Shown piece after piece: positions 34,974-44,126 of a DNA stretch of 47,242 nt. This DNA comes from Gemmataceae bacterium (lineage in GTDB: Bacteria; Planctomycetota; Planctomycetia; Gemmatales; Gemmataceae). The stretch covers positions 48,670 through 95,911 of the forward strand of contig PLDW01000091.1 in the NCBI GenBank assembly GCA_003136315.1, given 5' to 3'. The notes under the pieces are model-generated. The model was given only the letters and a program-made list of their open reading frames with translations. It searched no databases and was not told the DNA's origin. A program made the translations under genes and the position numbers. Numbering within the stretch: the first letter of the stretch is position 1; every line of letters begins with the position of its first letter.

Positions 34974-36824
34974 TCACTCCCCAGGACCGACGTCCCAGAC
35001 TGCCACGGGAGCCTGGGTTGCAGCGGTCACCAGAGACCGCCCGTCCGGGCTGAAGCTCAACGCCCGCAAAGGCCGTGGGCCGACGACAAACTGTCGGACC
35101 GGATTCCCGGTCTGCGCGTCCCAGACCCACACCTGGCCGTCCTGGGTTCCACCGCCGAGTCGTCGCGCGTCGGTCGAGAACGCGAGGCAGACAATCACAC
35201 GCTCAAAACCGCTGATCGCCCGTACCAGTTCCCGGGATGGGACGTCCCAGAGTTGCACCGTTCCGGTGAACCCAACCGCCAGTGACCGGCTGTCGGCCGA
35301 GAACGCCAGCGCCAGTACTCCCTTTTTCTGGATCGGGAGTGCGAACAGTCGCACTCCGAATTTCGCATCGAAGAACACGATTTTATTGTTCGCCCCCTTC
35401 CCCGAATCCGTCACCCCGACCGCAAGGGACTTCCCATCCGGGGTGGCAGCGAGGCAGTTGATTCCGTCCTCAAGCTCACGGGCAAATCGCTCGGCACCGG
35501 TCACCCCGTCCCAGACCGTGACCCGTTTCCGGTTCGTCTTGGTATCGACCGTCGCGATCCATGTTCCAAGTGGGCCGACTGCCAGGAACCGTGCGTCCAG
35601 AATCCGTGTGGGAACGGCTATCGATTCGGCCCCATCGGGTAGCCGACGGATCACAAGTCCGTCGTCCTTCTCAGCGGGGCTGGTGACAACGGCAATGCGG
35701 TCGGGGGAGAACCTCGCTGCGATCCCTTCGCCCCCTTTTTTCGGATAGAACGGGTAATCCGCCGTTCCGCCGTCGGCGGTCCACCGGACCAGCATCCGCC
35801 CGTTCGCTGCCCAGACATCTTTCCCATTTGGGGAGAACATGACATCGCGTATACCGGGGTACGCCTCCCGGGACAGGATTCGCCGCGGAGTCGCACTCGT
35901 CTGCAACGATGGTTCGACGGTCATCGGCCCAGTCCCAGGCTGGATTACCGCCGCGGTTCCCGCGCCGACCGACACCGGCTTGGGGGCAGTGAGCCGAACG
36001 ACCTGAACGCTCCCCTTGCGCGGTTCGACCCGAGCCGATTCCGGACCGACCGACGACACCACGAAAGAACCGCCCCGGGTGAGAACATCCGCGGCCGGGG
36101 TGCTCAGCACCATCGGTCGGCTCTCGGAGCGAGCAGGGACATCGGCCTGTACCTGCCCCTGCGCCAGCACGACCCGCCAGGATGTACTGCGAGCGGCCGG
36201 GTCGGATGGGAATCGGATGACAGTGTCGGGTTCGATTTGGAGGAGGGTGTGGTCCCGTAGTTCAACCACCGCGCCGCTGTCCTCTCCGATCGTCCGGATC
36301 GTCTGACCCGGGGCGACCGGTCGGCCGGCGGCGGCAACGACGACTTCCCCCGTCGGGCTCAGTAATTCGACCGACCCAAGAACCTGGGTCAAAGTTGCGA
36401 AAGTGAGGTCGTCTGGAACCAGAGGAAGTCCAGAACCGTTGGGGATGATCGGCTGCCCACCGAGCCACAGCCCGACCGCCAGGGCGGCGGCTACCGCGAC
36501 CGCCCCGAGACCGCCGTATGCCAGCTTCCGCCGACGCGAGCGGAGTCGGTGGGGGTGCCAGGCCGGTGCCGGCCGTGAGGTGATCTCTGCCATCACGCTG
36601 GCGGCTGTCCGCGCGGCCTGTGCTGTCTGGACCCGTTCCAGCGTCGCGGCGGCGAGGTCGAGGCCCGTTCGGAGTCCGCGGAGGGCGGCTTCGAGTTCGA
36701 GCAGGGCAAAGTGGTCCCCGGCCGTAGCTGGATCGGCTGCGAGAAGGCTATCCAGTTCCGCCCCCTCGGCGTCCGAGAGGGTGCCGTCGAGGAGTTTCGC
36801 GGTGAGATCGTCGGTGCGAGTCAT
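34974..36824 (-). CDS. Membrane FecR-domain/WD40 protein, partner of ECF sigma factor
   Basis: 616 residues from ATG 36824, which overlaps the stop of the sigma gene (ATGA). The N-terminal 90 residues form a cytoplasmic helical zone like anti-sigma domains (LDSLLAADPATAGDHFALLE). A membrane helix follows at about 103-122 (GGLGAVAVAAALAVGLWLGG). A FecR-like beta region spans about 145-300 (GSVELLSPTGEVVVAAAG, PVAPGQTIRTIGEDSGAVVE). The C-terminal half holds WD40-type repeats (LAFSADSRSLAVGFTGTVQL, SFSPDGRSLVTAATQAPVAV). It probably tethers and inhibits the sigma factor and responds to an envelope signal. Confidence 0.88.
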   Translation of the reverse strand: MTRTDDLTAKLLDGTLSDAEGAELDSLLAADPATAGDHFALLELEAALRGLRTGLDLAAATLERVQTAQAARTAASVMAEITSRPAPAWHPHRLRSRRRKLAYGGLGAVAVAAALAVGLWLGGQPIIPNGSGLPLVPDDLTFATLTQVLGSVELLSPTGEVVVAAAGRPVAPGQTIRTIGEDSGAVVELRDHTLLQIEPDTVIRFPSDPAARSTSWRVVLAQGQVQADVPARSESRPMVLSTPAADVLTRGGSFVVSSVGPESARVEPRKGSVQVVRLTAPKPVSVGAGTAAVIQPGTGPMTVEPSLQTSATPRRILSREAYPGIRDVMFSPNGKDVWAANGRMLVRWTADGGTADYPFYPKKGGEGIAARFSPDRIAVVTSPAEKDDGLVIRRLPDGAESIAVPTRILDARFLAVGPLGTWIATVDTKTNRKRVTVWDGVTGAERFARELEDGINCLAATPDGKSLAVGVTDSGKGANNKIVFFDAKFGVRLFALPIQKKGVLALAFSADSRSLAVGFTGTVQLWDVPSRELVRAISGFERVIVCLAFSTDARRLGGGTQDGQVWVWDAQTGNPVRQFVVGPRPLRALSFSPDGRSLVTAATQAPVAVWDVGPGE

Positions 36825-37402
36825 AAGTCGGTGAGTTTCCCTCGAATGCAATCGCGAAGCCGAAACCGAATCCGGGAGATCATCCGCTGGACGGCTTCCG
36901 GCGTCTGTCCATGTCGGGCGGCGATCGCATCAAACGACATCCCCTTCTCATACCGCTGTTGAATCAGTTCCGCGTCCCGCGGAGTGAGCGACTCACGGCA
37001 ACCCCGGAGGGCAGCGAGGTAGGCGTCCGCGTTGTCGTGCCGATCACCGGCCTCGGCTCGGAGCCGTTCGGCGAGTCGTTGCCGGTAAGTCGCCAGCCGA
37101 CGGTCCTCGCGTGCGGCCGTGCGGAGTTCCTTCCGGAGTCGGTTGCGGGCGAGGGTCCGAATCCAGGCCCCAAAGTCGGTCCCCAGTTCGTACTGGTCGA
37201 GGTGCAGGTACGCATCCACAAAGACTTGCTGAGCCACGTTTTCGGTCGCGTCACGGTCACGCAGGAGGGCCGCGGCGATCCGCCAGACGCTCTCCTGATA
37301 CAACCGGACCAGCCCCGCGAACGCCGCTGTCTGGCCGGCGAGCACGTCTTCGACGATCCGATCGGCATCGGGCGTCGGCGTGGGTAGCGGGTCCGGTTCC
37401 AT
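36821..37402 (-). CDS. ECF-type RNA polymerase sigma factor
   Basis: 193 residues from ATG 37402; the frame is open far upstream but earlier residues are Arg/Pro-rich and unconvincing. Region 2 is clear (AFAGLVRLYQESVWRIAAAL, ENVAQQVFVDAYLHLDQY), and region 4 is a helix-turn-helix (LTPRDAELIQQRYEKGMSFD, then ARHGQTPEAVQRMISRIRFR). It would direct RNA polymerase to stress or envelope promoters, possibly including its own operon. It overlaps the FecR/WD40 gene, its likely regulator. Confidence 0.93.
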   Translation of the reverse strand: MEPDPLPTPTPDADRIVEDVLAGQTAAFAGLVRLYQESVWRIAAALLRDRDATENVAQQVFVDAYLHLDQYELGTDFGAWIRTLARNRLRKELRTAAREDRRLATYRQRLAERLRAEAGDRHDNADAYLAALRGCRESLTPRDAELIQQRYEKGMSFDAIAARHGQTPEAVQRMISRIRFRLRDCIRGKLTDL

Positions 37403-37559
37403 GACTCTCTGAGAAGAACCCCGACGAGGTTGCGACCAGACATGGGGATTATCGGCCCTACGAAGTCTATCCCCGAGGCAGGATCTTGTCGGTAATAACT
37501 GGGGAACCGGCAACGTCAGTCGCCGGGTACGTATCTTTGCACCCCATCCGCCACAGCCC

Positions 37560-39827
37560 CTACGTCTTCTTCCGGCCGACGATTTTGAGTTTTGCCTTGT
37601 CGGCCACGAAGACCCTCTCCCCACATCCGGGGAAGCGGATTTTGACTCGCCGCAAGGCACCGTACCCATTCACGTCGGTCACCTGGCCGAGCCCGAACTC
37701 CTCGTGTTGGACCAGCACCCCGACCGCCAAACCGGTGTCCGGTGGATCAGGGATTGTCGGTGCCAAATCGGTCGATTTCTTCGGCGGAAGGTACGGCCGG
37801 GCTCCGGTGTCGGCCCAGTCCCGGGCCGCTGGCCCCACCTTGGCCCGCCACTCTTCAGCCGCCGTGCGGGCGATATTCTTCGAGGCCGATGCATCGACCT
37901 GCTCGACGTCTGCGGGCAGTTCCCGGAGGAAACCGCTCGGGATTGCGTAGTTCATCTGCCCGCGGAATTCCCGGAACCGGGCATGGCAGAGGTATAACTC
38001 CTTCATCGCGCGGGTCATCCCGACGAAGCAGAGTCGCCGCTCTTCCTCCACATCCTCGTCCTTCCCGAGGCTCCGTTCATGCGGGAGAAGCCCCTCCTCA
38101 ACGGCAAGGATGTGGACCACAGGAAACTCCAGCCCCTTCGACGAATGCAAGGTCATCACCGACACATGGTCGGCCGCTTCGTCCCACCCGTCCACATCGG
38201 ACGCGAGGGTAATCTGTTCGAGAAAGTCGCCGATGGTCCGGGCCGGATCCTCATCGTGAAACTGCTTTGCCGCGGTGATCAGTTCCTCGATGTTGGCGAG
38301 CCGTTCAGCATCCTCGTCCTCGGTCGAATCGCGGAGCATGGCCCCGTACCCGGACTTGTCGATCACCAGCCGGATGAGGTCCGGGGGCGGAAGGTCGAGG
38401 CGAGCCCGGAGGTCGACCATCATCCGGTGGAAGTCGCGAAGACCGGTCGCTGCCTTACCCCGGATCTCAGTTACCTTGGCAACCTGCCCTGCCGCTGCAA
38501 GGAGCCCGATCTCATTCGCGGCGGCGTAGGACTGAAGCTTATCGAGCGACACCTTTCCAATTCCCCTCCCGGGTTCGTTCACGATACGCTGGAAGCTGAC
38601 GGTGTCCTGCGGGTTCACGAGCAATCGAAGGTAGGCGAGGACGTCCCGGTTCTCCTTGCGATCGAAGAACGCCAGCCCTTTCACGATCTGAAAGGGAACT
38701 CCATGCTTGACGAACGCGGATTCCAGTGATCGGGTGAGTGCGTTAATTCGCATGAAGATGGCGTAATCGCGGTAGCGATACCGGCCGGCCTTGACCGCTG
38801 CCTTGATCCGGATGACCACACCCTCGGCCTCGTCTAGCCCGTTGTCAAATGCCAGCACCCGGACCGGCTCGCCTTGCGGGTTGTCGGTGACCAGAGACTT
38901 CTTCTTGCGTTGCTTGTTGTGGTCGATGAGCACGCTCGCAGCGTGCAGGATGGCTTTCGTACTCCGATAGTTCCGGTTCAGGGTGATGACCCGGGCGGAC
39001 GGGAAATCTCGCTCAAAATCCAAGATATTCTTGATATCAGAACCGCGCCATTTATAGATCGATTGATCTGGATCTCCAACGACACAAAGATTATTATTAT
39101 CAAGCGATAGCCTCTTGGCGATCTCGTATTGCGCGGAGTTGGTATCCTGGTATTCATCGATCAGGATGTACCGGAAGCGGTCGTCGAGGTCGCGGCGGAG
39201 TTCCTCGTTTGTCCGCAGGGCCATTGCGGGCAAGTAGAGAAGGTCGTCGAAATCCATCGCATTGGCAGCGCGGAGCCGCTTTTCGTAGCCGTGGTAAACC
39301 TTGGCGACCGTCTGGGAGAAGAAGTCGTTGGCGGTCTTTTCGTACTGGTTTGGCGTGAGAAGCTGGTTTTTCGCCTTGCTGATCGCTCCGCCGAGTCGGT
39401 CCGGGCTGAACTTCACGTCGTCGATCCCGGTGGCGAGAAGGGCATCCTTGACCAGCTTGTTCCGATCGTCGGTGTCGTAGATCGTGAAGTTTCGGTCGAT
39501 GTTGAGTCGGTCGGCGTATTGCCGCAGAAGCCGGGCTCCGAGGCTGTGGAACGTGCTGACCCATACCCGGTTCCCGGGGACGAGTTGCTCGACTCGCGCC
39601 CGCATTTCCCCTGCTGCCTTGTTCGTGAACGTGATCGCCAGAATATTGCCTGGGCGGATGCCCAGTCGAAGCAAGTACCCCACCCGACGGGTGATCACGC
39701 GGGTTTTCCCGGACCCTGCTCCGGCCAGAATCAGGAGCGGCCCCTCGGCGTGGGTGACGGCCGCGCGCTGGTCGTCGGTGAGATCGGCGAGCAGGTCGGC
39801 GTCGGGGGGGCCGCCGGGATTCGACAT
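37560..39827 (-). CDS. pcrA: UvrD/PcrA-family DNA helicase
   Basis: Superfamily 1A 3'-5' DNA helicase for repair and removal of replication-blocking complexes. ATG 39827 gives 755 residues; the frame is open to 39962 but those residues are unconvincing. Motifs in order: Q motif near 20 (LTDDQRAAVTH), Walker A GAGSGKT near 37, Ia ITFTNKAAGEM, motif II LIDEYQDTN, III GDPDQSIYKWRG, IV RNYRSTKAIL, V VMTLHSSKGLEFPVV, VI EERRLCFVGMTRA. The C-terminal 70 residues form the Tudor-like RNA polymerase-interaction fold of PcrA (VLVQHEEFGLGQVTDVNGYG). The gene is divergent from acpS. Confidence 0.95.
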   Translation of the reverse strand: MSNPGGPPDADLLADLTDDQRAAVTHAEGPLLILAGAGSGKTRVITRRVGYLLRLGIRPGNILAITFTNKAAGEMRARVEQLVPGNRVWVSTFHSLGARLLRQYADRLNIDRNFTIYDTDDRNKLVKDALLATGIDDVKFSPDRLGGAISKAKNQLLTPNQYEKTANDFFSQTVAKVYHGYEKRLRAANAMDFDDLLYLPAMALRTNEELRRDLDDRFRYILIDEYQDTNSAQYEIAKRLSLDNNNLCVVGDPDQSIYKWRGSDIKNILDFERDFPSARVITLNRNYRSTKAILHAASVLIDHNKQRKKKSLVTDNPQGEPVRVLAFDNGLDEAEGVVIRIKAAVKAGRYRYRDYAIFMRINALTRSLESAFVKHGVPFQIVKGLAFFDRKENRDVLAYLRLLVNPQDTVSFQRIVNEPGRGIGKVSLDKLQSYAAANEIGLLAAAGQVAKVTEIRGKAATGLRDFHRMMVDLRARLDLPPPDLIRLVIDKSGYGAMLRDSTEDEDAERLANIEELITAAKQFHDEDPARTIGDFLEQITLASDVDGWDEAADHVSVMTLHSSKGLEFPVVHILAVEEGLLPHERSLGKDEDVEEERRLCFVGMTRAMKELYLCHARFREFRGQMNYAIPSGFLRELPADVEQVDASASKNIARTAAEEWRAKVGPAARDWADTGARPYLPPKKSTDLAPTIPDPPDTGLAVGVLVQHEEFGLGQVTDVNGYGALRRVKIRFPGCGERVFVADKAKLKIVGRKKT

Positions 39828-39979
39828 GGGTGCGGTTCCTCCGCTGGTCGGGCTTTTACATGCCCGCCGGGTTGGTAACAATAAACTGGGACACGCGAAT
39901 TGTACCGGCCCCGGCAGGCGGAGCGTAGACCAGCCCAGGAGAGCCGATCCGGCCCCAGTCACCAGAAAGTTTTGACCCG

Positions 39980-40381
39980 ATGGAGATCCTCGGAATCGGC
40001 ACTCAGGTCATGGAATGTACCCGGGTCCGAAAACTGATTGATGAGCACGGCGAGACGTTCCTGCGGCAGGTTTATACCGACCGCGAGACCCGGCTTTGCA
40101 ATGGGAAGAAGCAATCGACCGAGCAATTCACGGCCGTCTGGGCAGCGAAAGAAGCGGTCCTCCGCAGCCTCGGGACAACTTGGCGGCGCGGGACCAATTG
40201 GACGGACGTGGAAGTGGTGTGCGAAAACGGTGGCGGGCCGCAGGTGGTCCTGACCGGGGCGACCCACGAACTGATGGCCACCCGTGGGGTGGGCTCCTTC
40301 CTGCTGACAATGGCCCACTGCCGCACATTCGCGACAGCCACCAGCATTGCTGTGGGAGATGGCGGGAAGCCTCGGGAGTGA
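39980..40381 (+). CDS. acpS: Holo-[acyl-carrier-protein] synthase with altered metal-site residue
   Basis: Transfers 4'-phosphopantetheine from CoA to acyl carrier protein. 133 residues, normal length. It has the AcpS frame: an N-terminal GIGT strand, the helix with FLRQVYTDRE, and WAAKEAVLRSLG with the conserved Lys57-Glu58 pair. In canonical enzymes residue 9 is the Mg-binding Asp (GIGTDI); here it is Gln9 (GIGTQV, codon CAG). Glu58, the other metal ligand, is kept. The Gln may be a planctomycete-wide variant or a sign of altered metal use. Divergent from pcrA with 152 bp between. The ribosome binding site is weak. Confidence 0.85.
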   Translation: MEILGIGTQVMECTRVRKLIDEHGETFLRQVYTDRETRLCNGKKQSTEQFTAVWAAKEAVLRSLGTTWRRGTNWTDVEVVCENGGGPQVVLTGATHELMATRGVGSFLLTMAHCRTFATATSIAVGDGGKPRE

Positions 40382-40456
40382 CACGGCTCAGAGGGCTGTG
40401 ATCGTCGAGTGGGCCATGCCGGAGCCGATCCCGCTGAACGGGATTACTCCGCAAAC

Positions 40457-40485
40457 CCGGGCCGCCACGGAGGGCGGCCCCTACC
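40457..40485. repeat. 29-bp terminal inverted repeat, left copy
   Basis: CCGGGCCGCCACGGAGGGCG and nine more bases match 41148-41176 exactly in inverted orientation. Each copy also contains its own hairpin (GGGCCGCC/GGCGGCCC around a 6-nt loop). The pair flanks the 40494-41114 gene. Confidence 0.85.
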
Positions 40486-40493
40486 GACAAAGC

Positions 40494-41114
40494 TCAGCTA
40501 CCCGGCCCGGCTTTGCGGGCCGGGTCAGCTGCAGCCGATGGTTCGGCATGCTTGCTCTGCCTGACGGGGAGCTTAAAATCCACCTCGGGCGGCTGCCAGG
40601 TAGAGCCAACCAACCGCAGTCCGCTCACCGCCAACTCCCGCGCGCAGGGGCCGACGAAGCTGTCAGGCACCCGCTCGAACTCGGCCTGCAACGCCCTGCG
40701 GAGCGCGCCCAGCAGGTCGAACCCCGCTGGCTTGGGCAGTCCGACCGAGAACTCGCCGCCCACGAGGCACGCACCGTTGTACAGCCCGCCTGGGTAGAAC
40801 ATGGCGGAGTCTGGATTGCCCTCCGGGTACACGCCTCGTAGCGTCCGCCCGCCTGCCTCCCGCACGCGCAACGTGAATGGGCTGGCGGCGGGCATCAGCA
40901 GGTAGGACGGCTGGCGGTAGATGTCCCCCTCGGCGGCCGTGCCCAGCGCCGGCAACTCGGCCGCGGTACCCCAGGTCGGCACGTGGAGCGGGCCGAAGTC
41001 GGGCGGGCCGTTGGTGACGAATGCCCGGTAGGTCAACGGCACACTCTGCTCCACCCGCCCGAGGACGCGAAGGAGGTCATCGCGGGTGGCGAAAAACATC
41101 ACGCGACGGCTCAT
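40494..41114 (-). CDS. Hypothetical protein between inverted repeats (206 aa)
   Basis: ATG 41114 is taken as start (an in-frame ATG lies 5 codons later); the frame is open to 41210. The N-terminus is MSRRVMFFATRDDLLRVLGR, followed by an alpha/beta domain (FGPLHVPTWGTAAELPALG, YLLMPAASPFTLRVREAGGR, SAMFYPGGLYNGACLVGGEF) and a helical segment with a basic C-terminal tail. Proteins of this look occur in Gemmata-type genomes; I do not know the function. It is enclosed by a perfect 29-bp inverted repeat pair. Confidence 0.72.
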   Translation of the reverse strand: MSRRVMFFATRDDLLRVLGRVEQSVPLTYRAFVTNGPPDFGPLHVPTWGTAAELPALGTAAEGDIYRQPSYLLMPAASPFTLRVREAGGRTLRGVYPEGNPDSAMFYPGGLYNGACLVGGEFSVGLPKPAGFDLLGALRRALQAEFERVPDSFVGPCARELAVSGLRLVGSTWQPPEVDFKLPVRQSKHAEPSAAADPARKAGPGS

Positions 41115-41147
41115 CCGCGATCTCGCCTCCGGGGCCGAATCGGCATT

Positions 41148-41176
41148 GGTAGGGGCCGCCCTCCGTGGCGGCCCGG
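41148..41176. repeat. 29-bp terminal inverted repeat, right copy
   Basis: Exact inverted copy of 40457-40485, lying 34 bp upstream of the start of the enclosed gene. Confidence 0.85.
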
Positions 41177-41271
41177 CTTCGCAGAAACACAAGGCTTGAC
41201 TGGACACCAACCAGTCATCCGGCCCAATCGACGATCATAGCCAGGTCCGAGTATCTGCGAGGCGAGGTCGT

Positions 41272-41484
41272 TTACACCCCCTGTTCGCCGATCTCTTTGA
41301 CCAGGCTCCGGGCGAGTTTGTAGGCCATCCGGATATTCATCACCCTGGCCTCCATCTGGTCGGGAGTGTACAAGCTATTCGGTGCAGCCTTTGCAAGTCC
41401 GGCCACTTCCAGTGTGAGTGGCAGGAGGCTAACGAACTCCTTCATTCGAGCCTGCTTGACGTCGGGTCCAACGGGATCGCTCAT
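41272..41484 (-). CDS. Small conserved-looking hypothetical protein (70 aa)
   Basis: ATG 41484 follows GGAGGCCGCC; the frame is open to 41580. Helical protein (QARMKEFVSLLPLTLEVAGL, then MEARVMNIRMAYKLARSLVK). The frame ends just past the gamma-glutamyltransferase stop on the same strand, so the two may be co-transcribed. No family recognised. Confidence 0.65.
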   Translation of the reverse strand: MSDPVGPDVKQARMKEFVSLLPLTLEVAGLAKAAPNSLYTPDQMEARVMNIRMAYKLARSLVKEIGEQGV

Positions 41485-41580
41485 GGCGGCCTCCGACAGC
41501 GTCCCCCCGCCCGATGAGCGGAGCGACAAGGACTTCTCTTGGGAATGATTCCTGTAGCCTATCGGGCTTTCGGTGTTCAC

Positions 41581-43278
41581 TCAATACCCGACCGCGGCCC
41601 CGTCCTTGCGGGCCTCGCTCCCACCGTGCAGCATCCCTGTTGCCGGGTCAATCAGGATTCCCTGGTATCCTCCTCCATTCACCCGCACTCCCTCGACCTT
41701 GTGCCCGCGGAGAGTGAGTTCCTTGATCACCTCGTCCGGGATTCCGGTTTCAGCTCGAATCGTCCCGCCACCGACTCCCGGCCGCCCGGTCGGGGTCGCC
41801 GAGCCAACGTGCTCGACCCGTGGAGCCTCACCCGCCTGCTGGACATTCATCCCGAAATCGATCATGTTCACCAGCACTTGCACATGGCCCTGCGGTTGCA
41901 TATCTCCACCCATCACCCCGAACGTGAACCACGGTTTGCCGGCCTTCGTCACCATCGCCGGGATGATCGTGTGGAATGGCCGCTTGCCGGGTTTCAGGCA
42001 GTTCGCGTGCGATTCATCAAGGCTGAAGAGGGTTCCCCGGTTCTGGAGTGCGAATCCGAGATCCGCTGAGGCCAGGCCGGAGCCGAACCCGAAATAGTTG
42101 CTCTGGATCAGCGAGACACAATTCCGGTCCTTGTCCACCACGCACAGGTAGATCGTGTCCGCCTTCCCGAGTTTCGGGTCGCCGGCCGGAATGTCGGTCA
42201 GCGCGTGTTTCAGATCGATCCGCTTTGCCCGGGTGGCAGCGTACTCCTTGGAGATGAGTTCCTGAACCGGAACCTTCGCGAACGCAGGATCGGTGTAGAA
42301 CTTCGCGCGGTCGGCGTAGGCGAGTTTCTTGGCTTCGACGAACACGTGCCAGTAATCGGGCGAAGTTGGGCCGAACCGCTTGAGGTCGTATGGTTCGAGC
42401 AGGTTCAGCATCTGGAGAGCAGCGATTCCCTGCCCGGGCGGGGGGAGTTCCCAGACATCGTATCCCCGATAGGTCGTTGTGACCGGCTCGACCCACTCGG
42501 ACGTATGGGTCGCAAAGTCCGTGGCCGCGAAGAGCCCGCCTTTCTTCTCCGAAAATGCCACGAGCTTCTGGGCGATCTCACCCTTGTAAAACACATCCCG
42601 CCCACCGGCTGCGATCTTGCGGTAGGTCTCCGCGAGGGCCGGGTTCTTGAAGACATCACCAACCCGCGGAGCGCGGCCATTCGGTGCATAGACTGCCCGG
42701 AAGTCGGCGTCTCGGTTCGATCCCGCACTCCGCCAGTATCCCGCGATCACCTCGGGGACCGGAACACCCTCTTCCGCGTACTGGATGCTGCGGCCGAGGA
42801 GATCGTTGAAGGAACGGGTGCCGAACTTCCGGCGGAGTTCATCCCACCCGTCCACGCATCCGGGGATCGACCAACTCAGTGGTCCGGTGGTCGGGATCTC
42901 GGACAACCCTTTCTGTTTGAAGAGGTCGCATGTTGCTCTTCCGGGTGCCCGCCCGCAGGCGTTCAAACCGTAGAGTTTCTGAGTTTTCGCGTCCCACACG
43001 ATCGCGAAGAGGTCGCCACCGACCCCGCACGACATCGGTTCCATCAGCCCCATCGCAGCGCTCGTTGCGATCGCAGCATCGACTGCGTTCCCGCCATTCT
43101 TGAGCACATCGAGCCCGACCCCAGCCGCAAGAGGGTGGCTGGTAGCAACCATCCCGTGCGGTGCGATTGTTACCGACCGGCCAGCCTTATTCGGGACGGG
43201 TGTCAATCGCTGGGCGGAACCGACCAGGGCTGGCGCAATTGCGAACGCGCCAATGACGATAAGGGATCGGGCAGTCAT
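41581..43278 (-). CDS. Secreted gamma-glutamyltransferase (gamma-glutamyl hydrolase family)
   Basis: Ntn-hydrolase that cleaves or transfers gamma-glutamyl groups, for example from glutathione. A signal peptide is visible (SLIVIGAFAIAPALVGSAQ). Family motifs: GMVATSHPLAAGVGLDVLKN with GGNAVDAAIA, the EPMSCGVGGDLF block, the autoprocessing Thr in KADTIYLCVVDKDRNCVSLI near 375, then FGSGL and the FGVMGGDMQPQGHVQVL oxyanion region near 455. 565 residues is normal for the unprocessed precursor. The active form should be two subunits, in the periplasm or outside. Confidence 0.92.
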   Translation of the reverse strand: MTARSLIVIGAFAIAPALVGSAQRLTPVPNKAGRSVTIAPHGMVATSHPLAAGVGLDVLKNGGNAVDAAIATSAAMGLMEPMSCGVGGDLFAIVWDAKTQKLYGLNACGRAPGRATCDLFKQKGLSEIPTTGPLSWSIPGCVDGWDELRRKFGTRSFNDLLGRSIQYAEEGVPVPEVIAGYWRSAGSNRDADFRAVYAPNGRAPRVGDVFKNPALAETYRKIAAGGRDVFYKGEIAQKLVAFSEKKGGLFAATDFATHTSEWVEPVTTTYRGYDVWELPPPGQGIAALQMLNLLEPYDLKRFGPTSPDYWHVFVEAKKLAYADRAKFYTDPAFAKVPVQELISKEYAATRAKRIDLKHALTDIPAGDPKLGKADTIYLCVVDKDRNCVSLIQSNYFGFGSGLASADLGFALQNRGTLFSLDESHANCLKPGKRPFHTIIPAMVTKAGKPWFTFGVMGGDMQPQGHVQVLVNMIDFGMNVQQAGEAPRVEHVGSATPTGRPGVGGGTIRAETGIPDEVIKELTLRGHKVEGVRVNGGGYQGILIDPATGMLHGGSEARKDGAAVGY

Positions 43279-43425
43279 GAGGAGATCCTGGGTGAGAAAC
43301 AGTTAAATAAGATTAAATAGATTCATCACAGATTCACAGACCCGAGCCCAGCCCGGCGTTGCTCGTACCAGTCGCCGCGTTGTCAAACTCGGCTCGTGCC
43401 ACCCGGCGGAAGACAACCGGGAGGC

Positions 43426-43656
43426 TCATCGTTTGAACCGAGCGAGCGCTTCGGCTTTGACCTGTTCCCAGGGGATCACGTAATCGGGGTTGGCTGTGTG
43501 GTCGGCGAGTCGCCGCTGCAACTCCAGCCGCTGCTCGTCCGTGAGGAGAGGCGGGTGAGGTTCGGCAGCGATGCTATCCCAGATTGCTGACACCAGGGCG
43601 ATACGATCCTGAACGCTCAACTGGTCGATACCAAGTGCTTGCAGGGTCGGTGCCAT
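43426..43656 (-). CDS. Orphan addiction-module (TIGR02574-like) protein
   Basis: 76 residues from ATG 43656 behind AGGAGG. It matches the short putative addiction-module family: SVQDRIALVSAIWDSIAAE, LTDEQRLELQRRLADH, then a C-terminal VIPWEQVKAEALARFKR. Such proteins usually precede a RelE/ParE-like toxin gene. None follows here, so it looks orphaned. A second copy with near-identical C-terminus is cut by the right edge (47099). Confidence 0.85.
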   Translation of the reverse strand: MAPTLQALGIDQLSVQDRIALVSAIWDSIAAEPHPPLLTDEQRLELQRRLADHTANPDYVIPWEQVKAEALARFKR

Positions 43657-44126
43657 CGTGACAAACCTCCTCACGGAACGACTTCACTCCCGTAGTTTAG
43701 GACTATCCTGCCCGCCACGGATAGGCGAGGGGGATCGAGACCGACCCGGGGTTTGCAATGCACAGGCGTCAGCCATCAGCCTCGCCGGACGCTGGCCACT
43801 GGGTGCCACTGGCGGCTTGCCACCAGTGAAGCCGCAGAAAACGAGTTGAGCCGTGCATTCTCTTCCTCGTGTGCTGTCCTTCGGTGTTTGTCAGGCCGTA
43901 TTAGGATATGGCCCAGGATAACTTCCCGAAGTGGGCACCTCCTGGCGGGGTTTCGGGCCGAGTTCGACCCGATATCGGGAAGTTATCCTGGGCCATATCC
44001 TTAACGGCTTCACCCCGTCGGGAACCCGTCGACCCTTGCGAATCCGAATCAGGTATGTCGGCTATCTCAGAAGTTTATTCTTGTTCTCAAGTAGCTGGGT
44101 CATGAGAGTTGCAAATGCCCCTGCGA
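43657..44126. other. Gap holding an inverted-repeat element
   Basis: No gene seen outside the 43903-44001 element. Frames on both strands are short and read across the repeat. Confidence 0.45.
43903..44001. mobile_element. 99-bp inverted-repeat element (MITE-like)
   Basis: A 27-bp perfect inverted repeat (AGGATATGGCCCAGGATAAC and seven more bases at 43903-43929; complement at 43975-44001) around a 45-bp core. The flanks extend the symmetry imperfectly (CCGTAT / TTAACGG). It has no coding capacity. It could be a miniature transposable element or a strong bidirectional hairpin. Confidence 0.7.

Noticed and set aside
42205..43320. Plus-strand frame of 371 codons
   Set aside because: Antisense to the gamma-glutamyltransferase gene.
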